Assembly (NCBI RefSeq): GCF_018780565.1
Contig: NZ_JADMJN010000008.1
Coordinates: 248,001-312,000 of the forward strand
Reading direction: 5' to 3'
DNA length: 64,000 nucleotides
From: Rhodoferax sp.
Lineage (GTDB): Bacteria > Pseudomonadota > Gammaproteobacteria > Burkholderiales > Burkholderiaceae_C
The notes below the pieces were generated by a model. The model was not told the DNA's origin. It saw nothing but the letters and a program-made list of their open reading frames with translations, and did not search any database. The position numbers and the translations under genes were made by a program. Positions 25,482 to 35,221 of this stretch are shown in pieces (positions within the stretch are counted from its first letter, which is position 1; each line of letters opens with the position of its first letter).

Positions 25482-25548
25482 CAGGTGTTTTTCTGGCTGC
25501 GCTCAGGTATATACCTGATAGCGCGTGTGGTTTCTATCTCCTAAAGTT
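25482..25548 (+). promoter_or_regulatory. CAGGT-repeat/CCTAAAGTT promoter element, copy 1
   Basis: CAGGTGTTTTTC starts at 25482, and CAGGTAT starts 22 bases later at 25504 as part of the perfect palindrome CAGGTATATACCTG. CCTAAAGTT follows at 25540, 36 bases after the second CAGGT. The identical layout (22 and 36 bases) recurs at 41914-41980. It lies in the 201-base gap before the CheZ-like gene and is a candidate regulator-binding promoter. Confidence 0.5.
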
Positions 25549-25615
25549 CAACTCATGTCGCAGCATGATCCTGACATGTTGACTCGCAACAATGAGATCT
25601 TCCTGAGGGGGGTTA

Positions 25616-26275
25616 ATGTCCATCGCTTCACCGTCGGCTGATTCGCCCGATATTTCGTCGTCCTTGCTCGCCTTATGCGCCGGCGTTTTACCCGTTTGGG
25701 AGCGCCATCTTGCAACCTCGCGCGTCCAGTCTGAAGGGGCGGTCACTGAAATGCTGCAGGCCTTTGCCGAGATTGGGCCGCATCTGGACCGGGCGGCGAG
25801 ACAGTCCCAGCAAATTACCGATGCACTCGCCCAGGCCGATGGCGGCATGACCGGTCTGGTCGCAGCGTGCGAGCGGGAACTGCGGCCCCTCACACAAGAC
25901 GCCCATCTGCCTCCCGCCTCAGCCGCTGCCATTTGGCGCGTCATCGGGCTCATCCGGAAATCGGTGGATGCGCTGGAGCAGGTTGCCAAGCCGTTTTCCC
26001 ATGAAACCAAGATGGTGGAAGTCCAGGTTGAACGCATGTATGTGGGTTTTCAGTACCAGGACCGGGTAAGCCAGATGATGGCCTTGCTGCAAGGTGACAT
26101 CACGCGGCTCCAGCAAGCGTTGACAAATCCTGAGGGCAGCAAGGATGATGTGGCTCTGGATGCCTGGCTGGCCCGGCTCGAATCGCAGTACGCTATGGAA
26201 GAACAACGCAAGGACCACAACCAGGGTGGACCTGCGGGTGACAGTGGCGACAGCAAGGAAATGACTTTTTTTTGA
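25616..26275 (+). CDS. CheZ-like chemotaxis protein (putative phospho-receiver phosphatase)
   Basis: A 219-residue, mostly helical soluble protein. Residues 145-153, FQYQDRVSQ, resemble the CheZ active site, in which Asp and Gln are spaced D-x3-Q; here they are Asp149 and Gln153. The N-terminal VLPVWERH region and the C-terminal W-x(4)-S-x(2)-YAMEEQ region also match the protein at 62494-63627, which has an MCP hairpin between them. The last residues, EMTFF, form a short hydrophobic end that could bind a partner. A strong GAGGGGGG precedes ATG 25616. The gene lies 11 bases before a CheY, its likely substrate. Overall identity to CheZ is low, so the activity is inferred. Confidence 0.6.
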   Translation: MSIASPSADSPDISSSLLALCAGVLPVWERHLATSRVQSEGAVTEMLQAFAEIGPHLDRAARQSQQITDALAQADGGMTGLVAACERELRPLTQDAHLPPASAAAIWRVIGLIRKSVDALEQVAKPFSHETKMVEVQVERMYVGFQYQDRVSQMMALLQGDITRLQQALTNPEGSKDDVALDAWLARLESQYAMEEQRKDHNQGGPAGDSGDSKEMTFF

Positions 26276-26286
26276 CAAGGTGAAAC

Positions 26287-26655
26287 ATGGGACAGACCAT
26301 ATTGGTGATTGACGACTCGGCAAGCCTGCGCACAGTGGTGGCGATGGCCTTGCAGGGAGCCGGGTATGAAGTGATTCAGGCCGGGGACGGGAAAGCCGCG
26401 CTGGCTCTGCTGGACGGTCGAAAGATTGGCATGGCCATATGCGATGTCAATATGCCGGTGATGAATGGGATCGAATTTGTCAAAGCGGCCAAAAATCTGC
26501 CGGCTTACCGGTTTTTGCCGATCCTGATGCTCACGACCGAGAGCCAGGAGTCCAAGAAAGAAGAAGGCAAGGCGGCGGGCGCCAAAGCCTGGATGGTCAA
26601 ACCTTTCTCGCCGTCCTCTTTGCTGAATGCAGTTTCCAAGCTCTGTCTTCCCTGA
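26287..26655 (+). CDS. cheY: CheY-type single-domain response regulator
   Basis: A 122-residue receiver with VIDDSASLR, phosphoacceptor Asp53 in CDVNMPVMNG, LTTES (switch Thr) and Lys in VKPFSP. This is the CheY-like type that takes phosphate from CheA. It lies between the CheZ-like gene and a STAS-domain gene and two genes before cheA. No flagellar gene occurs in the window, so its target may be the motor elsewhere or another output. Confidence 0.92.
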   Translation: MGQTILVIDDSASLRTVVAMALQGAGYEVIQAGDGKAALALLDGRKIGMAICDVNMPVMNGIEFVKAAKNLPAYRFLPILMLTTESQESKKEEGKAAGAKAWMVKPFSPSSLLNAVSKLCLP

Positions 26656-26679
26656 TACCCCTACCACCGGGACCCTGAA

Positions 26680-26988
26680 ATGACCACACCATTTGAGTTG
26701 CCTGCCGAGTTGACTATTTACAGTGCCCTCGAAACCCGAGATACCTTGCTGGCATGGGCAACCGAGCAAAGTGCCCAATCGAAGGGTCATCTGGAGCTGT
26801 CTGCGCGACAGGTCAGCGAGGTGGATGGTGCGGGTCTGCAATTGCTCGCGGCCCTTTCCAATATGGATCTGGCCTGGCATCTGGTCGATACCAGCACGGC
26901 CTTCACCGAAGCCTGTCGCACCATGGGTCTGGGCCATTGGCTGGACAAGCGCTACTTGAAGTCTGACGCTGCAGGGGCAACAACATGA
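26680..26988 (+). CDS. STAS-domain protein
   Basis: A 102-residue STAS protein of the anti-sigma-factor-antagonist fold: strand ELTIYSALETRDTLLAW, then VSEVDGAGLQLLAALSN, where the Asp-Gly-Ala-Gly stretch replaces the usual Asp-Ser/Thr switch, so no obvious phosphorylatable Ser is present at that point. The gene overlaps cheA by an ATGA. Small STAS proteins are found beside cheA in some accessory chemosensory clusters. The partner is unknown; CheA or a receptor is likeliest. Confidence 0.82.
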   Translation: MTTPFELPAELTIYSALETRDTLLAWATEQSAQSKGHLELSARQVSEVDGAGLQLLAALSNMDLAWHLVDTSTAFTEACRTMGLGHWLDKRYLKSDAAGATT

Positions 26989-29204
26989 GCTATTCAAGCA
27001 ACGATGCTGACCAGGACTTTATCGCCGCCGCGCTGCCGGCGTTCATCAGTGAGGCTGTCGAACAGACTGAGGCCATTGAGATGCTGCTGCTGGAGCTTGA
27101 AGAGCATCCCGATGACCGCGAGATGCTTGACTCCCTCTTTCGCTGTGCCCACACCGTCAAGGGTTCGGCCGGCATCTTCGGGCTTACCAAGGTGGTGGAA
27201 TTCACGCACCATGTCGAGACCCTGCTGGATCAAATGCGCGAAGGACTTGTCGTCCTGGGGCCCGCTTTAAGCACCCTCTTGCTCAAATGCAATGACAAGA
27301 TCAAGTTCCTGGTGGCCACAGCCACGGATGACGAGGCGGATACGCCGCAGGAAAAAGAGGAGCGTGCCGATCTGGTGATCCAGCTGCGCGCGCTGACCGA
27401 GGGACAGGCGGAGCCAGCCGAGCCTGAGATGGAATCAGAGCCAACCAGCTCAACCCCTGCCAGCGATGCCACCCGGTGGACCATATCGGCCCGCTTTGGT
27501 CCGGAAACCTTTCGCAATGGCATGGACCCGCTCTCGATTGCCCGCTACCTGGGCGGTATGGGCACGGTGCTGGCGATGCGCTGCAGCATCGAGGCCGTCC
27601 CCTCGCTGGTGAATCTCAACCCCGAGACCTGCTACCTGAGTTTTGGCATGGAACTGGAATCGACCGCCAGCCGCGAAGACGTGGTGGGAGCCTTCAGCTT
27701 TGTGGCTGACGATTGCGAGCTTGATGTCATTGCGCCTGAGACGCCCGGTCAAAAACTGGCGCGCCAGATCGAAGAAATGCCGGAGACACCGCGACTGGGT
27801 GACCTGCTGGTGTCTGTGGGTGCTGTCACGCAGGACCGTCTGGCGGAGGTCCTGAGCACCCAGCAACAAAGCCGCGGTATGCCCGCAGTCGCCAAGCCCA
27901 AGCTGGGCGACCTGCTGGAAACGCAGGCCGGTGTGGCACCTGAAGTGGTGGAAGCCGCGCTGGGCAAGCAGCAGAAATTGCGCGAGACCGGCACGGGCGA
28001 AGAGGGGCGTTACATCCGTGTGCAGGCGGACCGGCTCGATGCCGTCATCAACCTGCTGGGCGAGTTGGTGATCGCCGGTGCTGGCGCCACCCTGTTGGCA
28101 CGTGAAACGCGTGAAGTGAGCCTGATCGAAGCCAACCTGTACATGAACAGCCTGATCGAAGAAATTCGCAACGGCACGCTGGGCTTGCGCATGGTGCCTG
28201 TGGGTGAAACCTTCAGCCGCTTCCGTCGTGTCGTGCGCGACACGGCCTCCAGTCTGGGCAAGGAAGTGAATTTCGAAATCATCGGTGGCGAGGCAGAACT
28301 CGACAAATCCATGGTCGAGAAAATTGCCGATCCCCTGATGCATCTGGTGCGCAATTCGCTGGACCACGGTCTGGAGCCGCCACAAGAGCGCATTGCGGCA
28401 GGCAAGTCCGCAGCCGGGACACTGATTTTGAGTGCCAAGCATGAGACCGGTGCGATATTGATTCGCATTGAAGACGATGGTCGGGGTATCAACCGTGATC
28501 GGGTTCTGCAGCGCGCCTGGAACCGCGGCCTGGTGCCGCAGGGCGTGGTGCCCAGTGACGATGCGATCAATATGCTGATTTTCGAGCCCGGATTCTCGAC
28601 TGCCGAGCAGGTCACCAACCTGTCAGGCCGGGGTGTGGGCATGGACGTGGTGCGTCGCAATATTGAAGCCTTGCGCGGTACGCTCAAACTCAACAGCGTT
28701 CCCGGCCAAGGCCTGCAGGTTGACATTCGCCTGCCGCTGACCCTGGCCATCATTGATGGATTTCTGGTCGGGGTGGGCAACTCCAAGTTCGTGCTTCCAC
28801 TGGAGTCAGTGGTGGAAGTCATTGAATCGGGTGGGCAGCACATCAAGGTGGACGCTACCGGGCGGCATTGTCTGGAGTTGCGCGGCGCCGTGTTGCCGGT
28901 GGTGCGTTTGCGCACCTTGTACAGCGTCGAGTCCAGCCACACCGAGCGCGTCAGTGTGGTGGTGGTCAACTCCCAGCGTGGCCAGTACGGCATAGAAGTC
29001 GAGGTTCTGCTGGGGCAACAGCAGACCGTCATCAAACCCCTGGGGCGCCTGTTTAAAACCTTGCGTGGCATTTCAGGCTCCAGCATCCTGGGTAGCGGCG
29101 AGGTGGCACTGATTCTGGACGTAGCCTCATTGGGGGATCTGGTGACGGGTGAGGCCGCTATCACACGTTCGCCCGGGACGGTTTCAGCGCTCGCGCCACC
29201 GTGA
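26985..29204 (+). CDS. cheA: Chemotaxis histidine kinase CheA with MshEN-like linker repeats
   Basis: A 739-residue CheA. P1/HPt with phosphoacceptor His56 (CAHTVKGSAG); a P2-like domain about 165-250 (WTISARFGPETF, DPLSIARYLGGMG); then two 24-residue repeats at 270-293 (RLGDLLVSVGA...) and 306-329 (KLGDLLETQAG...) resembling the MshEN c-di-GMP motif; P3 dimerisation about 340-400; P4 kinase with N box HLVRNSLDHG (453-462), EDDGRG and GRGVGMDVVRRNI; and P5 CheW-like domain about 585-720. The start ATG overlaps the STAS gene. It phosphorylates CheY, CheB and CheV receivers under MCP control. Confidence 0.95.
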   Translation: MSYSSNDADQDFIAAALPAFISEAVEQTEAIEMLLLELEEHPDDREMLDSLFRCAHTVKGSAGIFGLTKVVEFTHHVETLLDQMREGLVVLGPALSTLLLKCNDKIKFLVATATDDEADTPQEKEERADLVIQLRALTEGQAEPAEPEMESEPTSSTPASDATRWTISARFGPETFRNGMDPLSIARYLGGMGTVLAMRCSIEAVPSLVNLNPETCYLSFGMELESTASREDVVGAFSFVADDCELDVIAPETPGQKLARQIEEMPETPRLGDLLVSVGAVTQDRLAEVLSTQQQSRGMPAVAKPKLGDLLETQAGVAPEVVEAALGKQQKLRETGTGEEGRYIRVQADRLDAVINLLGELVIAGAGATLLARETREVSLIEANLYMNSLIEEIRNGTLGLRMVPVGETFSRFRRVVRDTASSLGKEVNFEIIGGEAELDKSMVEKIADPLMHLVRNSLDHGLEPPQERIAAGKSAAGTLILSAKHETGAILIRIEDDGRGINRDRVLQRAWNRGLVPQGVVPSDDAINMLIFEPGFSTAEQVTNLSGRGVGMDVVRRNIEALRGTLKLNSVPGQGLQVDIRLPLTLAIIDGFLVGVGNSKFVLPLESVVEVIESGGQHIKVDATGRHCLELRGAVLPVVRLRTLYSVESSHTERVSVVVVNSQRGQYGIEVEVLLGQQQTVIKPLGRLFKTLRGISGSSILGSGEVALILDVASLGDLVTGEAAITRSPGTVSALAPP

Positions 29205-29281
29205 GTCCGTACCTTGGCTGATCGTCTAGGTCTGTTTTCCTTGGCAATCGTTTCCAGCGCATCAATCAAAAGGGGTCACGT

Positions 29282-31963
29282 GTGAATCTTACGAATATGA
29301 AAATCGGTACCAGGCTGTCCATGCTGATTGGTCTGCTGGCACTTCTATTGGTGCTCATTGGCGGCGTCGGCCTGTACGGCATCAGCAGATCGAATGAAAC
29401 CGGATATCACCTCTACGAAGCCAACGAACACACGGGCAAGGTGGCCGAAATTCAACGCCTGCTGTTGCGCAATCGCCTGGCGCTTGCCGTGGCGCTCATC
29501 ACCCCGACGCCAGAGGTGATCAAGTCCACAACCAGTGAGGTGGAAACCAATATTGCAGCTATCACCAGGATTTGGGAGGCCTTCATGGGGGGCTCGCTGG
29601 AGCCCGATGAGGCCTTGATTGCCAAAGACTTTGCGGCGAACCGGAAATTGTTTGTACAGGAGGGCTTGCTTAAAGTCGTTGCCGCGCTGCGTGCCAACGA
29701 CATCAAGGAGGCCAATCGCCTGGTTGTTGACAAGGTGCGCCCGCTCTACACGCCGGTTGGGAAAAATATTGACGCATTGTTAAAACATCAGCTCGACTCG
29801 GGCAAGCTTGAATACGAGGCCTCGGTGGCCCGCTATGAATTCATCCGCATGCTGTCCATCGCGGCCATTGGCGGTGGTCTGCTGTTTGCCGCATTGTTCG
29901 GCATGTTTCTGGTGCGCGGCATCACACGCCCCCTGGCACGCGCGGTCTCGGTGGCCCAGTCGCTGGGCGCAGGCCGCTATGACGACGAAATTGGTCAACC
30001 CACGAAGGACGAAACCGGCCAGTTGCTGGCCGCCATGGCCCAAACCCAGGTGGCCCTGCGCGCTGCCGCGAGCACTGCGGAGTTCAACGAACGCATGCGC
30101 ATTGCACTGGAAGGGGTGGACAGCAATGTCATGATTGCCGATGCAGGCAACAACGTCATCTTCATGAACCGTGCGGTGCATGCCATGATGTCCAACGCCG
30201 AAAGCGATATCCGCAAGGATCTGCCCAACTTCCAGACCAGCAAGGTGATGGGCAGCAACATCGACATCTTCCACAAGAACCCGGCGCACCAGCGCGACAT
30301 GCTGTCCAAGCTGCGCGACACCTACCGCACCCAGATCAAGGTGGGTGTACGAATCTTTGGCCTGATCGCAACCCCCGTCATTGATGCCAAGGGCCAACGC
30401 TTGGGAACGATTGTGGAGTGGCAAGACAAGACCGCCAGCATCGCCGCCCGCGATGCCGAGCTCAAGCTCATGAGCGAAAACACCCGTATCCGCAATGCGC
30501 TGGACAAGTGCACCACCAATGTGATGATTGCGGATGTCGATCTCAACATCATTTACATGAACGAAACGGTGACAGCGATGATGCAGCGCAACGAAGCCGA
30601 GTTGCGCAAGGTCTTGCCGCAGTTCGATGCGCGCAACCTCATTGGCCGGAACATTGATGTATTCCACAAAAATCCGTCACATCAACGCGGTCTGCTGTCA
30701 GCACTCAAGACCAGCTACCGCACCCAGATTCAGGTTGGAAACCTGTACTTTGGCCTGATTGCCAATCCGGTGCTCGATGCACAAGGCAACCGCCTGGGAA
30801 GCGTGGTGGAGTGGGCCGATCGCACCGCCGAAGTGGGTGTTGAAAGAGAAGTTGCCGGCATTGTCGAAGCGGCCGCCCAGGGCGATTTTGGCCAGCGCCT
30901 GGGACTTGACGGCAAAACCGGCTTCTTCGCCAACCTGTCCACCGGCATGAACCAGCTGCTGGACACCAGCGAGCAAGGCTTGAGTGACGTGGCCGATGTG
31001 TTGGCAGCCTTTGCCGAAGGCGACCTCACCAAGCGCATCGAGCGCGATTACGCCGGCCTGTTTGGCAAAGTCAAGGACAGTGCCAACTCCACCGCTGACA
31101 ACCTGGCCCGTGTCATGGGCGAAGTGCGCGCCGCAGCCGATGCCCTGACCGGTGCTGCCAACCAGGTGTCAGCCACGGCGCAATCCTTGTCGCAAGCCGC
31201 CAGCGAACAAGCGGCCAGCGTCGAACAAACCACGGCCTCGATCGATGTGATGTCGGCCTCCATCAGCCAGAACAGCGACAACGCCCGGGTGACCGACGGC
31301 ATGGCCACCAAAGCCAGCAAGGAAGCCACCGATGGCGGCAGCGCCGTCAGCCAGACCGTCACCGCCATGAAGCAGATCGCCGCCAAGATCGGCATCGTGG
31401 ACGACATCGCCTACCAGACCAACCTGCTGGCCTTGAATGCGGCGATTGAAGCGGCCCGCGCGGGCGAACACGGCAAAGGCTTTGCGGTGGTAGCCGCTGA
31501 AGTGCGCAAGCTGGCTGAGCGCAGCCAGGAAGCGGCCAAAGAGATCGGTGACCTGGCAGGCAACAGCGTATCCACCGCCGAGCGTGCGGGCAAACTGCTC
31601 GATGAGATCGTGCCCAGCATCCAGAAGACCTCGGAGCTGGTGCAGGAGATCGCTGCGGCCAGCGCCGAGCAAAGCGAATCGGTGGTGCAAATTGGCGGGG
31701 CCATGGGGCAACTCAGCAAGGCCACGCAACAAAACGCCTCGGCCTCGGAAGAGCTTGCGGCCACCAGCGAAGAGCTGTCGGGGCAGGCCGAGCAGCTGCA
31801 GCAAAGCATCGCGTTTTTCAACATTGGCGATGACGCACCCCGGGTGCGCAGCCGCCACGCTGAACTGGGAGCGCCCGAGCGGCGCGGTGCCTCACCGCGA
31901 CTGAGTGCGCCGCTCAAGGCTGCCGCGGTACGCGGGGGTGGGTCCAACTTCAAACCCTATTGA
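29282..31963 (+). CDS. Methyl-accepting chemotaxis protein (4HB-HAMP-PAS-PAS-MCP)
   Basis: An 893-residue transmembrane receptor. TM1 is at about 12-32, a helical-bundle periplasmic domain at 35-185, TM2 at 188-212, then HAMP. Two PAS domains follow (about 275-385 with [15 protein letters not shown] and about 400-515 with [15 protein letters not shown]), then a HAMP-like segment and the MCP signalling domain (hairpin [20 protein letters not shown]). The start is GTG with AAGGGG upstream. The end is SNFKPY, not a CheR-tethering pentapeptide. From residue 545 on, the DNA is shared with the MCP at 35196, and from residue 614 with the MCP at 32566 as well. Confidence 0.93.
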   Translation: MNLTNMKIGTRLSMLIGLLALLLVLIGGVGLYGISRSNETGYHLYEANEHTGKVAEIQRLLLRNRLALAVALITPTPEVIKSTTSEVETNIAAITRIWEAFMGGSLEPDEALIAKDFAANRKLFVQEGLLKVVAALRANDIKEANRLVVDKVRPLYTPVGKNIDALLKHQLDSGKLEYEASVARYEFIRMLSIAAIGGGLLFAALFGMFLVRGITRPLARAVSVAQSLGAGRYDDEIGQPTKDETGQLLAAMAQTQVALRAAASTAEFNERMRIALEGVDSNVMIADAGNNVIFMNRAVHAMMSNAESDIRKDLPNFQTSKVMGSNIDIFHKNPAHQRDMLSKLRDTYRTQIKVGVRIFGLIATPVIDAKGQRLGTIVEWQDKTASIAARDAELKLMSENTRIRNALDKCTTNVMIADVDLNIIYMNETVTAMMQRNEAELRKVLPQFDARNLIGRNIDVFHKNPSHQRGLLSALKTSYRTQIQVGNLYFGLIANPVLDAQGNRLGSVVEWADRTAEVGVEREVAGIVEAAAQGDFGQRLGLDGKTGFFANLSTGMNQLLDTSEQGLSDVADVLAAFAEGDLTKRIERDYAGLFGKVKDSANSTADNLARVMGEVRAAADALTGAANQVSATAQSLSQAASEQAASVEQTTASIDVMSASISQNSDNARVTDGMATKASKEATDGGSAVSQTVTAMKQIAAKIGIVDDIAYQTNLLALNAAIEAARAGEHGKGFAVVAAEVRKLAERSQEAAKEIGDLAGNSVSTAERAGKLLDEIVPSIQKTSELVQEIAAASAEQSESVVQIGGAMGQLSKATQQNASASEELAATSEELSGQAEQLQQSIAFFNIGDDAPRVRSRHAELGAPERRGASPRLSAPLKAAAVRGGGSNFKPY

Positions 31964-31964
31964 G
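30917..31964 (+). repeat. Shared MCP signalling-domain DNA, copy 1
   Basis: Bases 30917-31840 match 36168-37091 (924 bases) and 31121-31964 match 33805-34648 (844 bases). By eye I found no difference inside these ranges, and open reading frames in other frames are also identical. All three copies share 31121-31840. Confidence 0.9.
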
Positions 31965-31975
31965 TTAAGGCAAAT

Positions 31976-32497
31976 ATGGCAACTGAACATACAACTGGAG
32001 TGGCGGGCCAAGCCTCAGACCAGGGGGCGTCCTCGCAGTACCTCACTTTCACGCTCGGAGATGAAGTTTTTGCCATGGACATTCGCACCGTGCGCGAGAT
32101 CATCCAGCATGCATCCATGACTGTGGTGCCGCTGATGCCCAATTTTGTGCGGGGCGTGATCAATCTGCGTGGTGCGGTGGTGCCTGTGATTGACCTTCAA
32201 TCCCGCTTTGGACGCGCCACAACCCAGGTGGGCAAAAAAACCTGCATCATCATTTTCGATGCCAGCCGTGACGGCGAGAAAATGGAACTGGGTCTGATGG
32301 TGGATGCGGTCAGCGAAGTGATTGAAATTGCACAAGCGCAAATTGAGCCGCCTCCCCAGTTTGGCACCTCGATTCAACGCGACTTCATCCGAGGTTTGGG
32401 GAAGGTTGATGGGGAGTTCATCGTCATTCTGGAGCCTGAGCATGCGCTGAATATCGATGACATGGCCTCTATCGTCGAACACAACCAAATCGCCTGA
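31976..32497 (+). CDS. cheW: CheW chemotaxis coupling protein
   Basis: A 173-residue CheW that links MCPs to CheA. It shows YLTFTLGDEVFAMDI, VREIIQHASMTVVPLMPNFV, GVINLRGAVVPVIDLQ and GLMVDAVSEVIEI, all standard. An N-terminal extension of about 18 residues precedes the domain. AAGG lies just before the ATG. Its position between two MCP genes fits a dedicated adaptor of this array. Confidence 0.96.
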   Translation: MATEHTTGVAGQASDQGASSQYLTFTLGDEVFAMDIRTVREIIQHASMTVVPLMPNFVRGVINLRGAVVPVIDLQSRFGRATTQVGKKTCIIIFDASRDGEKMELGLMVDAVSEVIEIAQAQIEPPPQFGTSIQRDFIRGLGKVDGEFIVILEPEHALNIDDMASIVEHNQIA

Positions 32498-32565
32498 TTT
32501 GACCCCTCTAGATATACCAACCAACGCTGTTTTACCTTTAACGCTTCATAGAAAGAACGACCATC

Positions 32566-34647
32566 ATGAAACAGAAAACTCCTTCGTGGATTGCGCGACT
32601 CGTCAATGGTGGGGATCTGTATCGGCGCATCGCCGAGTTGGAGACCGAGTTGAAGGTGCGCAGCGATATCATGAATTTGACCAGCATTGTGTCGGAGGCG
32701 GACAAGAAGGGCGACATTCTGAACGTGAACCAGAAGTTTCTGGAGGTCTCCAAATACCCGGAGAAAGAACTGATCGGTTTCGGCCACAACACCACGCGTC
32801 ACCCAGATATGCCCAAGGAGGTGTTCAAAGAGATGTGGTCGACCATCGGGCGTGGAGACATCTTTCGTGGCATCGTGAAGAACCGAGCCAAGGATGGAAC
32901 CCCCTATTATGTGGATGCGGTCATCGCGCCCATCCTGGGCGACAACGGGAAGCCGATGAAGTACCTCGGTGTCCGCTATGACATCACAGCGGCCGAGATT
33001 GAGCGCCAGAACGCGCGCGGCATCATCAACGCCATTGATGCGTCTTACGCTTTCATCGAGTTTGATCTCGGTGGTCATGTGCTCAAGGCGAACAAAAATT
33101 TTCTGCATGTCATGGGCTACCAAAGCGATGAAATCATCGGCAAACATCACCGGCTTTTTGTTGACCCCGTGTTGTCAGCCTCTGCCGAGTACCAGCAATT
33201 TTGGCGTGATTTGAATGACGGCAAACCACAGAGCAGGGTGTTCAAACGCGTCAACAAGGCAGGGCAAGAGATTCACCTGCAAGCGGTCTATGCCCCCGTT
33301 ACCGACGAGATGGGCCGCGTCGTCAAAATCATAAAAATTGCAACCGATGTGACGGCGGAAGTACAGGCCAACAATATGTTGCGCAATGCCGTGGAGCAAG
33401 CTCAGGCCGTTACGGCCGCAGCGCGTAGCGGTGATTTGACGCAGCGCATTCCGCTTGAGGGCAAGAGCGGCCCGATTGAAGCTCTGTGCGCCGGCGTGAA
33501 CTCCCTGATGGAGACCACCTCGGTCATCATCGCCGACATCGGCCGCGTCTTCGGCGCCTTGTCGGCGGGTGATCTTTCACAACGCATCACCCGTGACTAT
33601 GCGGGCACCTTTGACCGGTTGAAGAATGACGCCAACGCTACCAGTGAGAACCTGGCTGGCACGATCGACGACGTGGGGCGGGTATTTTCCGGCATGGCAT
33701 CGGGCGATCTCACGCAGCGGATCACCCGTGATTCGCAAGGCATCTTTGATCAGGTCAAGAACGACGCCAACTCCAGCGCCGAGAAGCTCACCAGCATCAT
33801 CGAAGAAGTGCGCGCCGCAGCCGATGCCCTGACCGGTGCTGCCAACCAGGTGTCAGCCACGGCGCAATCCTTGTCGCAAGCCGCCAGCGAACAAGCGGCC
33901 AGCGTCGAACAAACCACGGCCTCGATCGATGTGATGTCGGCCTCCATCAGCCAGAACAGCGACAACGCCCGGGTGACCGACGGCATGGCCACCAAAGCCA
34001 GCAAGGAAGCCACCGATGGCGGCAGCGCCGTCAGCCAGACCGTCACCGCCATGAAGCAGATCGCCGCCAAGATCGGCATCGTGGACGACATCGCCTACCA
34101 GACCAACCTGCTGGCCTTGAATGCGGCGATTGAAGCGGCCCGCGCGGGCGAACACGGCAAAGGCTTTGCGGTGGTAGCCGCTGAAGTGCGCAAGCTGGCT
34201 GAGCGCAGCCAGGAAGCGGCCAAAGAGATCGGTGACCTGGCAGGCAACAGCGTATCCACCGCCGAGCGTGCGGGCAAACTGCTCGATGAGATCGTGCCCA
34301 GCATCCAGAAGACCTCGGAGCTGGTGCAGGAGATCGCTGCGGCCAGCGCCGAGCAAAGCGAATCGGTGGTGCAAATTGGCGGGGCCATGGGGCAACTCAG
34401 CAAGGCCACGCAACAAAACGCCTCGGCCTCGGAAGAGCTTGCGGCCACCAGCGAAGAGCTGTCGGGGCAGGCCGAGCAGCTGCAGCAAAGCATCGCGTTT
34501 TTCAACATTGGCGATGACGCACCCCGGGTGCGCAGCCGCCACGCTGAACTGGGAGCGCCCGAGCGGCGCGGTGCCTCACCGCGACTGAGTGCGCCGCTCA
34601 AGGCTGCCGCGGTACGCGGGGGTGGGTCCAACTTCAAACCCTATTGA
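32566..34647 (+). CDS. Soluble PAS-PAS methyl-accepting chemotaxis protein
   Basis: A 693-residue receptor without membrane segments. The first PAS (about 35-145) is Aer-like ([32 protein letters not shown]). The second PAS is at about 155-270 ([17 protein letters not shown]). Two or three HAMP-like repeats with LTQRI and [14 protein letters not shown] lie at 275-410, and the MCP signalling domain begins near 414. It would form a cytoplasmic or membrane-associated array and may sense redox or a small ligand through PAS. From codon 414 to one base after the stop (33805-34648) the DNA is identical by eye to 31121-31964. Confidence 0.93.
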   Translation: MKQKTPSWIARLVNGGDLYRRIAELETELKVRSDIMNLTSIVSEADKKGDILNVNQKFLEVSKYPEKELIGFGHNTTRHPDMPKEVFKEMWSTIGRGDIFRGIVKNRAKDGTPYYVDAVIAPILGDNGKPMKYLGVRYDITAAEIERQNARGIINAIDASYAFIEFDLGGHVLKANKNFLHVMGYQSDEIIGKHHRLFVDPVLSASAEYQQFWRDLNDGKPQSRVFKRVNKAGQEIHLQAVYAPVTDEMGRVVKIIKIATDVTAEVQANNMLRNAVEQAQAVTAAARSGDLTQRIPLEGKSGPIEALCAGVNSLMETTSVIIADIGRVFGALSAGDLSQRITRDYAGTFDRLKNDANATSENLAGTIDDVGRVFSGMASGDLTQRITRDSQGIFDQVKNDANSSAEKLTSIIEEVRAAADALTGAANQVSATAQSLSQAASEQAASVEQTTASIDVMSASISQNSDNARVTDGMATKASKEATDGGSAVSQTVTAMKQIAAKIGIVDDIAYQTNLLALNAAIEAARAGEHGKGFAVVAAEVRKLAERSQEAAKEIGDLAGNSVSTAERAGKLLDEIVPSIQKTSELVQEIAAASAEQSESVVQIGGAMGQLSKATQQNASASEELAATSEELSGQAEQLQQSIAFFNIGDDAPRVRSRHAELGAPERRGASPRLSAPLKAAAVRGGGSNFKPY

Positions 34648-34648
34648 G
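33805..34648 (+). repeat. Shared MCP signalling-domain DNA, copy 2
   Basis: 844 bases matching 31121-31964, ending one base after the stop codon; bases differ immediately outside both ends. The 5' edge lies at the GAAGTGCGCGCC that opens the signalling helix, so the shared block follows a domain boundary. Confidence 0.9.
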
Positions 34649-34702
34649 ACTTGGAATGGATGCCGGTGGAGCATGACTTGCGGTTGCGACCAAGGTGCAT
34701 GA

Positions 34703-35221
34703 ATGAAAAGCAAACAGACACCCACTCAGCATGAGAGGTTGATGCGGGAAGATGACTTCATCATTTCCAAAACCGACCTCAAAGGGCGGATTACCTATTG
34801 CAACCGTATCTTCATCGAGTTCTCCGGCTACTGCGAACAGGAACTGCTGGGTGCCCAGCACAACATCATCCGCCATCCCGACATGCCACGTGGTGTGTTC
34901 AAGTTCCTGTGGGATACCCTGCAGGCGAAGAAAGAATGCTTTGCCTACGTGAAGAACATGTCAAAGGACGGCGGCTTTTACTGGGTCATTGCCAACGTCA
35001 CGCCCAACCTGGATGAGCGGGGCCAGGTTGATGGCTATTTTTCGGTGCGGCGCAAGCCTGGCCGGACGGCGGTTTCCGCCATGTCGGACGTGTACCGCAT
35101 GATGCTTGATGAAGAGCGTCGTGCAGGACCCAAAGATGCCTGCGATGCCTCGCTTGCCTTGCTGACCCATGTCTTGAACCAGAAAGGAGTCAGCTATGAA
35201 AAATTCATCCTCTCCTTCTGA
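34703..35221 (+). CDS. Stand-alone Aer-like PAS protein
   Basis: A 172-residue protein made of one PAS domain (about 15-125): [38 protein letters not shown] and [18 protein letters not shown]. This is the subtype found at the N-terminus of the Aer redox receptor, where it binds FAD. The remaining 45 residues look helical. There is no signalling or membrane domain, so it probably acts through a neighbouring receptor. Its 3' end overlaps the next MCP gene by 26 bases, which suggests translational coupling. It may be a split-off sensor for the MCP at 35196, whose own N-terminus has only membrane segments and a short linker. Confidence 0.85.
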   Translation: MKSKQTPTQHERLMREDDFIISKTDLKGRITYCNRIFIEFSGYCEQELLGAQHNIIRHPDMPRGVFKFLWDTLQAKKECFAYVKNMSKDGGFYWVIANVTPNLDERGQVDGYFSVRRKPGRTAVSAMSDVYRMMLDEERRAGPKDACDASLALLTHVLNQKGVSYEKFILSF

